Positions 1 to 6,367 of a stretch of DNA of 22,481 nucleotides are shown in pieces. Source of the stretch: CBDULX01 sp965368175 (GTDB lineage: Bacteria > Pseudomonadota > Gammaproteobacteria > SZUA-229); the NCBI GenBank assembly GCA_965368175.1, contig CBDULX010000023.1, positions 1 through 22,481 on the forward strand, written 5' to 3'. The stretch's first letter is position 1; every line of letters begins with the position of its first letter. The notes beneath the pieces were generated by a model, which was given only the letters and a program-made list of their open reading frames with translations, was not told the DNA's origin and searched no databases. Both the position numbers and the translations under genes were made by a program.

Positions 1-1896
1 GCTGTGGTTATCGACGGCGTACCTGTATTCGAACGTACCGGTCGTGTGAATATTGATCTGGATAACATCGAATCCATCAAAGTAATCAAAGGCGGTGCCT
101 CGTATCTATTCGGCGACGATGCCCTGTCCGGTGCGGTAATTATCACCACCAAACGCGGCGCCAAATACAAGGGCTACAAACTGGCCACCGAAGTGGGTAG
201 TTTTGGTTACAACAAAGAACTGGCCCGAGCCGGTTTTGCCACGGAAGATGCCAATGGCCATATTCAATACACCCATCGTCAGACCGATGGCTATTATGAC
301 GATTCCGGTTCCGAATCGGATTATTTAAATGGCAAATTACAGTATTACATCAACGACAGCAGCGACCTGACCTTCGGCTTTGAAGTCGCGGATCGTATGA
401 AAAACAGCCATGGCACAGTGACTGGCGTTACTGCTGCAGAAATTGATCCTGAAAGCACCAACATCATTGATTATAACGATTACGCCAATAACTATGACGT
501 TGGCCTGCAGAAATTTTTTACCACTTATTCGAAAGACTTCAGTAACAACGATAATCTGATGGTGAACCTGTATCAGTTTAGCGATGAAACCAAATACAAT
601 TCATCGCCCACCGACGCCGACCCGACCGAGTACAACTATTTCAACGATTACTATCAGTTGCAACAGGGCCTGAAAACCGAATACCGTGCCAGCGGGGAAA
701 AATTTGCCTGGATGGCCGCCGCTGACTTGCGTGATAACAGCTACGAAAACGAAGTGACATTCCTCGATTGCGCCGATGCTTATGGAGCATGTGCTGTCGG
801 TTCATTGAGTGAGGACAACGACACCGATGAGCAGGTACAGGCCATTTATGGCGAGGTCAAATATCAGACCACCAAAAAACTGGCCCTGACCGCCAATGGC
901 CGTTATGACAACATAGCACTGGATTACAGCGATAATCTGGACTCCGCCAATGACGGCAGCAAGGATTTTAATGTCAGCTCCTGGCGACTGGGTGCCAATT
1001 ACGCACTGAAAGAGTCCAGCGATCTGTATGGTAATGTTTCTACCGGCTTCCGTACCCCAACCGTAACCCAGCTGTTTGTCGGCAGTAACTCGCCCACCAG
1101 TAAAACCGCCGCCAATCCGGATCTGGTGGAAGAAACCGCCACCAATATGGAAGTGGGTATTCGAAACCGTATGAAATGGGGTGAGATGCCTGTGGAGCTG
1201 GATATAGCCCTGTTCCAGATCGAGCGCGAAGATTACATCCAGGCTTCCGCCGGCCAGTACACCACCGATGCTGACAGCACCTATGAAAATATTGGCGATG
1301 TGCGCAATCGTGGCCTGGAAATGTCCTTACTGGGTACGCCCAGCCAGAATTTCAGCTGGGAACTTAACTACACCTTCCTCGATGCCAAATACACCGACTA
1401 CGCACTGTTTAACCTGCAAACCGAACCGGTTGCTGGTGCATGTCCTCCAGGTGCAACAGAAGTTACATACACTCTTCCGTACCCACCTTTCACCACTTCA
1501 GTTGTGAACTGCTTAAACCCTTACGACAACACCGACAACATAGTACCTCGCACACCGGATCACCATCTCAACCTGTACCTGTACAACAGGCTGGGGACTA
1601 ACTGGCGGGTCACCACCGAGATTGATTACACCAGCAGCTACTACGCCGATGAAATCAACCAGGAAAAGATCGATGGCCACGCCGTGGTCAATGTACTGGT
1701 CAACTATAACCGCAAGATGGGTGACTACGACTGGACGTTTTTTGTCCGCATCGACAATCTGCTGGATGAAGACTATTACAATACCGCCCGCGGCTACCGT
1801 GACAGTAATGAAGATGGCGTATACGATGCCGAAGATCTGTCACTGGTGGTCAATCAGGGCATAACGTACACCGCCGGTGCCGAGGTTAAATTCTAA
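1..1896 (+). CDS. TonB-dependent outer-membrane receptor (5' partial)
   Basis: Outer-membrane beta-barrel receptor that would import a scarce substrate, often a metal complex or cofactor, using energy from TonB. The reading frame is open to the first base, so the signal peptide, TonB box and early plug are missing. The visible protein opens in the plug domain (VIDGVPV, then the IESIKVIKGGASYLFG and GAVIITTKRG motifs). About 550 residues of alternating aromatic beta-strands follow, ending in the terminal Phe typical of outer-membrane proteins (GAEVKF). Barrel hallmarks include STGFRTPT and FFVRIDNLLDEDYYN. Cysteine pairs in predicted extracellular loops could form disulfides. Near the C-terminus the loop DSNEDGVYDAED fits the calcium-binding pattern DxNxDGxxDxxD. 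The stop overlaps the next start by one base (TAATG). The substrate cannot be named from the barrel; the downstream redox genes point to a metal, which is inference. Confidence 0.93.
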   Translation, partial: AVVIDGVPVFERTGRVNIDLDNIESIKVIKGGASYLFGDDALSGAVIITTKRGAKYKGYKLATEVGSFGYNKELARAGFATEDANGHIQYTHRQTDGYYDDSGSESDYLNGKLQYYINDSSDLTFGFEVADRMKNSHGTVTGVTAAEIDPESTNIIDYNDYANNYDVGLQKFFTTYSKDFSNNDNLMVNLYQFSDETKYNSSPTDADPTEYNYFNDYYQLQQGLKTEYRASGEKFAWMAAADLRDNSYENEVTFLDCADAYGACAVGSLSEDNDTDEQVQAIYGEVKYQTTKKLALTANGRYDNIALDYSDNLDSANDGSKDFNVSSWRLGANYALKESSDLYGNVSTGFRTPTVTQLFVGSNSPTSKTAANPDLVEETATNMEVGIRNRMKWGEMPVELDIALFQIEREDYIQASAGQYTTDADSTYENIGDVRNRGLEMSLLGTPSQNFSWELNYTFLDAKYTDYALFNLQTEPVAGACPPGATEVTYTLPYPPFTTSVVNCLNPYDNTDNIVPRTPDHHLNLYLYNRLGTNWRVTTEIDYTSSYYADEINQEKIDGHAVVNVLVNYNRKMGDYDWTFFVRIDNLLDEDYYNTARGYRDSNEDGVYDAEDLSLVVNQGITYTAGAEVKF

Positions 1897-2708
1897 TGAA
1901 ATACACAGACTCAGTGCAGTGGCTTCTGGCCGCTGCCCTGGTCATATTGCCACTGGATGCCAGTGCCCTCATGACCATCAAACCCAAACCTGCCGAACCC
2001 GGCCACGGACACCACCGTGGTATGAGCAAGGTTTTTGTCATTAGCGGTTTTGAAAACAGCAAGGTCAGCCAGATCACCCCTGAGTTGAACGTTATAGAAC
2101 TGGATTTAGACCTGGATCAGATTACGTTCAGTTCACTGGGCAAGGATAACTACCACGCACTGGTGGCAGCTCGTATGAACAGGGGTGTGGAAGAAACGGC
2201 TATTCGTTATGTTTACGGTCGTGGTAAACCCACCGGCCACAGCCCTAAGGAATTAACCAAGCTACAAAAATCGACGCTGGAAATTGTGCCGGATCCAATT
2301 CCTCGCGAGCACTGGCATTACAAGGCCGGGCATGAAGCCAGCTTTATTGTGAGATACAGGCATCAGCCACTGGCCTCTGCTGTCATCAGTTTATTCACCA
2401 GCCATGCCTCCATTGTAAATGCCACCACCGACCAGCAGGGCCGAGTGACATTCATATTACCGGATGACTACAAGGTGGAGAAAGCAGGCCGCCGTGCCAA
2501 TCCGCCAGCGGAATTACTTATCCATGTTAAGCATGAGGACAAGGGAAAGCACTATGCCACCTGGCTAAGTGCCGATTACCAGGCCAACCCGCAGCAATGG
2601 AAAAGTACTGAAATGGGCATATTAGTCGCAGCCGGTGGTTTTATCCTGGGCACTGTTCTTACAGGACTCGGCCGTAAATCCTCAAATAAGAAAGAGGAGA
2701 AAAGCTGA
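1896..2708 (+). CDS. His-rich periplasmic protein with C-terminal membrane anchor, DUF4198/Ig-like
   Basis: Protein of 270 residues that I cannot name by close homology. It has an N-terminal signal peptide (hydrophobic LLAAALVILPL, likely cleavage near residue 24). A His-rich stretch follows (GHGHHRG, residues 36-42). The region around residues 140-195 looks like an Ig-like or carboxypeptidase-regulatory fold (AGHEASFIVRYRHQPL, then TTDQQGRVTFILPDDY), as in DUF4198 proteins found beside metal transporters. A C-terminal membrane helix (about 240-259) and a short basic tail (KSSNKKEEKS) anchor it to the inner membrane with most of the chain in the periplasm. The start overlaps the receptor stop by one base and the stop overlaps the polyferredoxin start by one base (TGATG), so it belongs to the receptor operon. 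A metal-binding periplasmic partner is a reasonable inference. Confidence 0.8.
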   Translation: MKYTDSVQWLLAAALVILPLDASALMTIKPKPAEPGHGHHRGMSKVFVISGFENSKVSQITPELNVIELDLDLDQITFSSLGKDNYHALVAARMNRGVEETAIRYVYGRGKPTGHSPKELTKLQKSTLEIVPDPIPREHWHYKAGHEASFIVRYRHQPLASAVISLFTSHASIVNATTDQQGRVTFILPDDYKVEKAGRRANPPAELLIHVKHEDKGKHYATWLSADYQANPQQWKSTEMGILVAAGGFILGTVLTGLGRKSSNKKEEKS

Positions 2709-3733
2709 TGTTCGGCAATCTCAATATTAATCTTTCCGTAGTGCGCAAGCTGGTACAACTGAGCATGTTTATCTTCATGGTCTATGGCTCGGCGATTGTG
2801 GGCTACTACGCCGCGGATAAAATCAGTAACGCACTACCAGCCTTAGCCTGTGCTTATGACGCCCAGACCGCCGATTACTGCACGCTGATTCCCTTTCAGC
2901 ATCAGATGGGGCACCGTATTGGGCCAGTGGTGGCAGCAGGAGGAAATATTCTTCAGGCATTCATTCCCTTCTTCATTACTCTGGCCACTTTCCTTGGGCT
3001 GTTTGTGTTACTCAACAAAGCTTTCTGTGGATGGGTCTGTCCACTGGGATTTTTCCAGGAAGTGGTGACCATGATCGGCCAGAAGCTGGGACTGAGGAAA
3101 ACCGAATCGCTAAGTAAATCAACTGTGAAACGCATTCGCCCGGTGAAATGGCTAATGCTGGCGATACTGATTTTTGGCCTGCCGATTTTATCCGGTACTG
3201 GTTTTGTGAGTCATGATTTGGGAGACCCCTTCTGCCAGATATGCCCCAGTCGCATCCTCACCACCCTGGCTACAGGTGATACCGGCCAGCTCAACGTCAA
3301 TACCGCCAGTCCCACGGTCATGACCCTGTCGATCATTGCCGATTTCATGTTTGGGCTGATGATCGCTCTGGCCCTTACCATCCGCCAGCCCTTCTGCCGT
3401 ATCTGTCCCATGCTGGCACTGCATGCAGTGTTCCGGAAAATCGGCCTGGTGCGACTGGTGAAAAATGCCAAACCACGCTGTGAAAAATGCGGCCTGTGCG
3501 CCAAAGCATGTCCCATGGATATCGGGGAAATCCACACCGACATGGTAAATAAAAATGTTCTGTTCAGTGACTGCACCCTGTGTGGCCGTTGTGTGGAGTT
3601 CTGCCCGGATAAGGATGTGCTGCAGATGAAATACGCCTTTATCCCCATCATTAGCGCCGACCCTCAATATTTCAAACGCCGTAACAAATCCCAGCAGACC
3701 TGGGAATCTAGCAATTTGCCGGGCCGTAAATAA
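2708..3733 (+). CDS. Membrane polyferredoxin, NapH/CcoG-like 4Fe-4S protein
   Basis: Integral membrane iron-sulfur protein of 341 residues in the NapH/NosR/CcoG/YccM group, which move electrons between the quinone pool or cytoplasm and periplasmic acceptors. Membrane segments lie near residues 15-35, 80-103, 148-165 and 205-225. The FCGWVCPLG motif (C107, C111) and two CxxCP motifs (C176/C179, C230/C233) are hallmarks of the group. Two ferredoxin-type 4Fe-4S motifs follow at C258/C261/C264/C268 and C289/C292/C295/C299, predicted cytoplasmic. A good AGGAG ribosome site lies at 2695-2699, eight bases before the ATG, and the start overlaps the upstream stop by one base. Napthe, nos and cco genes are absent nearby, so denitrification or cbb3 oxidase assembly is not supported here. 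CcoG is known as a Cu(II) reductase, so metal reduction linked to the adjacent receptor is a plausible inference. Confidence 0.9.
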   Translation: MFGNLNINLSVVRKLVQLSMFIFMVYGSAIVGYYAADKISNALPALACAYDAQTADYCTLIPFQHQMGHRIGPVVAAGGNILQAFIPFFITLATFLGLFVLLNKAFCGWVCPLGFFQEVVTMIGQKLGLRKTESLSKSTVKRIRPVKWLMLAILIFGLPILSGTGFVSHDLGDPFCQICPSRILTTLATGDTGQLNVNTASPTVMTLSIIADFMFGLMIALALTIRQPFCRICPMLALHAVFRKIGLVRLVKNAKPRCEKCGLCAKACPMDIGEIHTDMVNKNVLFSDCTLCGRCVEFCPDKDVLQMKYAFIPIISADPQYFKRRNKSQQTWESSNLPGRK

Positions 3734-4422
3734 TGGATATTCTTAACCTCACGCTTCCCGCCGCACTATTGGCGGGACTTGCCTTTGGTTCGGGCCCCTG
3801 CAATGTCACCTGCCTGCCTTATCTGGGGCCGGTATTTATGCGTGGCGATGGCATAGGTCAATCCTGGAGGATCCTGCTGCCCTTCACTCTGGGGCGCCTC
3901 ACCGGTTATAGTATGTTAGGATTTATAGCCGGTGTGGCTGGGCAGGTCATTACCGACCTGGTGCAATCGTCTATCGCCGGCTGGATTCTTGGAATTTCGG
4001 CAATACTGGTTGGGCTAAACCTGATACTGAAGCAGAAAAGCAATAACAGCTGCCATACTCGACCACAACAAGAACAAACAGTGACATTAACAAGTCAGCC
4101 AATGACACAAACCCAAAAACAATTTCCCATGCCTCTGTTCATGATGGGTGCTGGCATGGCACTGAATCCCTGCGTGCCCCTCACCGCCATACTTGCTGCG
4201 GCTGCAGCCAGTGGCAGTAGCACTATGGGACTGGGTCTGGGACTGACATTTGGCCTGGGCGCCGTAGTCATTCCGACGTTTGTGTTCGGTTTATTCATTG
4301 CTCACTTCGGGGCAGAGTTAAAACTGCATACTGGATCCTGGTCAAGGCATGTGGATAAAGCCAGTGGCAGTCTTCTGGTTTTACTTGGAATATTCACCGC
4401 TGCCGGATGGGTACAACCATGA
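3733..4422 (+). CDS. DsbD/CcdA-like membrane protein (sulfite exporter TauE/SafE-type annotation)
   Basis: Protein of 229 residues with about six membrane helices in two halves, separated by a polar Gln/Thr-rich cytoplasmic-type linker at about residues 101-131. Each half opens with a proline-cysteine motif near a membrane segment: GPCNVTCLPYLGP (C23, C27) and ALNPCVPL (C147). This inverted-repeat layout with one functional cysteine per half is that of the CcdA/DsbD transmembrane domain, which carries thiol electrons across the inner membrane; such short proteins are often annotated as TauE/SafE exporters. C27 is an extra cysteine beside the usual one. It starts on the last base of the polyferredoxin stop codon (TAATG), so the two are translationally coupled, and its end overlaps tonB by four bases. 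A role in passing electrons to the periplasm fits both the motif and the context; the true substrate is unknown. Confidence 0.82.
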   Translation: MDILNLTLPAALLAGLAFGSGPCNVTCLPYLGPVFMRGDGIGQSWRILLPFTLGRLTGYSMLGFIAGVAGQVITDLVQSSIAGWILGISAILVGLNLILKQKSNNSCHTRPQQEQTVTLTSQPMTQTQKQFPMPLFMMGAGMALNPCVPLTAILAAAAASGSSTMGLGLGLTFGLGAVVIPTFVFGLFIAHFGAELKLHTGSWSRHVDKASGSLLVLLGIFTAAGWVQP

Positions 4423-5153
4423 CCACCATCAATCTATTATCAGGACATGCATTTAACGCTCAGCAAGATACGTTTTTGCACTTCCTGCATAAGAAAAAAC
4501 TCATAGGCCTGATGCTGATAATTTCAGTCATCCTGCATGCCATGTTATTCCTGCACTATGGGGATGCCCGCCAGGATACTTCCCACAAGTCCACCAGTCG
4601 CAACCTGATTATCTCACTGACTAAAATAACCCCGGAAGCACCACCTGATATCGAACAGAAACCACGTCAGATAATTCATCCGGAACCTGCCCAGACAAAA
4701 CCTGAACTGGTTAAAAAAATAGAGCGGCCTGCTGAAAAACTCATTACTGATAAAAATGATCGACCCATCGAACAGAAACAGCAGCAAGAACAGCAGACAC
4801 AGGCCTTACGCCAGGCTGTACATAACCAGCAAACAGCAGCACATGTTGACCCAGCACTGCTAAGCAGAGCGAAAGATGAATACATGAAAATCCTGGCCGC
4901 CCACATCGACAGGCATAAATTCTATCCACGCTCCGCACGCCGCCGCCACATCGAAGGACTGGTAGGCGTCTCCTTTGACTTGCTAAAAAATGGACAGATC
5001 CTCAATCTACATACTTCCTCTGGGCATCCCACATTACAGAAAGCCTCCATGGACTCAATACGCAGTGCTCTGCCAATGCCGTCCCGTCCAGAGAGTCTAC
5101 TAGCCCTAAATACCATGAAAATTGAATATTCAATGCAATTTTTATTGAAATAA
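4419..5153 (+). CDS. tonB: Energy transducer TonB
   Basis: TonB-family protein of 244 residues that would span the periplasm and energise the receptor at the start of this operon. It has an N-terminal cytoplasmic tail, one membrane helix (about residues 30-48, with SVILHAMLFLHYG), a proline- and glutamine-rich periplasmic spacer (KTPEAPPDIEQKP-like stretches and a poly-Gln run), and a C-terminal TonB domain. The domain shows the family hallmarks FYPRSARRRHIEGLVGVSF and the central SSGHPTLQKAS. I chose the ATG at 4419 because it forms a four-base ATGA overlap with the upstream stop and has GGATGG eight bases ahead; an in-frame ATG at 4407 would add four residues. No ExbB/ExbD follow, so it must borrow these from elsewhere. 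The end of the operon has no clear terminator hairpin. Confidence 0.92.
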   Translation: MTTINLLSGHAFNAQQDTFLHFLHKKKLIGLMLIISVILHAMLFLHYGDARQDTSHKSTSRNLIISLTKITPEAPPDIEQKPRQIIHPEPAQTKPELVKKIERPAEKLITDKNDRPIEQKQQQEQQTQALRQAVHNQQTAAHVDPALLSRAKDEYMKILAAHIDRHKFYPRSARRRHIEGLVGVSFDLLKNGQILNLHTSSGHPTLQKASMDSIRSALPMPSRPESLLALNTMKIEYSMQFLLK

Positions 5154-5249
5154 TCCTGCTCTTTTACCTCACCTGTCCGAACCTCGATACATCGCATCAG
5201 TCTTAATCAAATCTATCCTGGCAACATAAAATATATACGGAATTAATTT

Positions 5250-5278
5250 CATATACTTGATGAACTGCAAACTATAGT
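5250..5278 (+). promoter_or_regulatory. Weak candidate sigma70 promoter before the slp pair
   Basis: TATAGT at 5273-5278 matches five of six bases of the -10 consensus. A poor -35 (CATATA, 5250-5255) sits 17 bases upstream. A start near 5285 would leave a leader of about 22 bases before the ATG at 5307. The -10 lies inside a near-palindrome at 5266-5282. The rest of the 153-base gap shows no other clear signal. Confidence 0.3.
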
Positions 5279-5306
5279 TGCAACATGAAACATAAAATGA
5301 ACACAA

Positions 5307-5867
5307 ATGGACAGAAATGAACCTTATATACATTACTCTCGACTGGGACTCATCATTCTGGTACTGACAATTTCGGCCTGCACATCATCCATACCGCAAA
5401 TAATTAAAACCGCTCCCGCCAATAATCCTGATTTACAGCAGGTAGTGGATCACCCACAAAAACATCTGTCTCAGCAGGTACGCTGGGGTGGCATCATTCT
5501 TAATACCGAAAACAGGGTGAATTCAACCCGCCTCACTATATTGGCTCTGCCACTGGATAATGACGGCGAACCCAGAACCAGTAGCGGTAGCCAGGGACGT
5601 TTTATTGCAGACTTCAGTGAATTCCTGGAACCTGGTATCTATACTCAAAACCGGATAATTACCGTTATTGGTGACATAAAGAGTGTAGAAACACTTAAAG
5701 TTGGTGAATTTCCTTACCCTCACCCGGTAATCAGGGCGGTGGCCCATTATTTATGGCCACAACCGATACCTGCCGTGTACCACGACTGGCCACCTTACTG
5801 GTACGACCCCTGGTATTACCCTTATCCTTATCCTTACTACCGGCCCTACCGTCCATTTCGACCGTAA
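5307..5867 (+). CDS. slp: Slp-family outer-membrane lipoprotein with aromatic/proline tail
   Basis: Lipoprotein of 186 residues. The lipobox ISAC puts the lipidated cysteine at residue 25 after a hydrophobic segment (LGLIILVLT). The mature region carries the Slp/YeaY fold signature: QVRWGGIILNTEN, then LTILALPLD, GRFIADFSEFLEPGIY and RIITVIGDI. Slp proteins are outer-membrane lipoproteins induced in starvation or stationary phase in E. coli; their biochemical role is unsettled. After the domain the chain ends in an unusual tail of about 30 residues rich in Tyr, Pro and Trp (for example YPYPYPYYRPYRPFRP), absent from the paralogue that follows 20 bases downstream. No strong ribosome site precedes the ATG. 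The two adjacent genes look like a tandem duplication that has diverged. Confidence 0.88.
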   Translation: MDRNEPYIHYSRLGLIILVLTISACTSSIPQIIKTAPANNPDLQQVVDHPQKHLSQQVRWGGIILNTENRVNSTRLTILALPLDNDGEPRTSSGSQGRFIADFSEFLEPGIYTQNRIITVIGDIKSVETLKVGEFPYPHPVIRAVAHYLWPQPIPAVYHDWPPYWYDPWYYPYPYPYYRPYRPFRP

Positions 5868-5887
5868 GTCTGCACTGGAGCACTTCC

Positions 5888-6367
5888 ATGAGAGTTTTTT
5901 ACCTTTTACTCACCACCCTGCTTATAACGGCCTGTGCCAGTTCACCCACATTTGATACTCAGCAGGTGAATTTTTCACTAATGCCTTCTGCAGTAGCTAA
6001 TGATCTGGAAACAAGCCGAAATAAAAAAGTACTCTGGGGAGGTGTAATTATAAATACCAGTAACCAGAAACAATACACAGTCATAGAAGTACTGGCCTAT
6101 CCACTGGACTCATCCCACCTGCCTTTACGTGAGCAGAAACCTCTGGGACGATTCCTGGTTCATTACAAGGGCTTCCTTGAACCTTCAGAATACGCACAGG
6201 GCAGGATGATTACCGTACTGGGTACGGTTAACCGCGTACAGAAAGGAAATGTTGGGGAATCGGTTTACCTGTACCCAGAAATTATTTCCCAACAGATGCA
6301 TCTGTGGTCGAAAGACAGTGGTCAGAATAAAACCCGCTTCAGTTTCGGCATAGGTGTCAGGTTATAG
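5888..6367 (+). CDS. slp: Second Slp-family lipoprotein
   Basis: Lipoprotein of 159 residues. The ATG at 5888 is preferred over upstream in-frame starts because it gives a compact signal peptide (MRVFYLLLTTLLITAC, lipid cysteine 16) and has a GGAG ribosome site at 5877-5880, seven bases upstream; an ATG at 5753 would lie inside the preceding gene and bury the signal. The Slp domain is clear: VLWGGVIINTSNQ, IEVLAYPLD, GRFLVHYKGFLEPSEYA and RMITVLGTVNRV. It lacks the aromatic tail of its upstream paralogue and ends in FGIGVRL. The pair is separated by 20 bases and is probably co-transcribed. Its last 11 bases overlap the end of the opposite-strand hyuB gene. Confidence 0.9.
   Translation: MRVFYLLLTTLLITACASSPTFDTQQVNFSLMPSAVANDLETSRNKKVLWGGVIINTSNQKQYTVIEVLAYPLDSSHLPLREQKPLGRFLVHYKGFLEPSEYAQGRMITVLGTVNRVQKGNVGESVYLYPEIISQQMHLWSKDSGQNKTRFSFGIGVRL

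Noticed and set aside
3188..3667. Long minus-strand open frames (about 146-159 codons) inside the polyferredoxin gene
   Set aside because: They lie wholly inside a gene with clear Cys-motif evidence on the plus strand, have no recognisable domain, signal or ribosome site, and look like shadow frames.
2708..4422. Part of a nap, nos or cco cluster, because of the NapH/CcoG-like gene
   Set aside because: No nitrate, nitrous oxide or cbb3 oxidase gene is present, and the flanking genes are receptor and TonB.
5285..5320. Eleven-codon open frame (MKHKMNTNGQK) overlapping the slp start, possible leader peptide
   Set aside because: No ribosome site and no run of regulatory codons; it arises from an AT-rich leader with several chance ATGs.
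5753..5887. Upstream ATG for the second Slp protein
   Set aside because: It would add 45 residues that bury the lipoprotein signal and overlap the first slp gene; the ATG at 5888 has its own GGAG.
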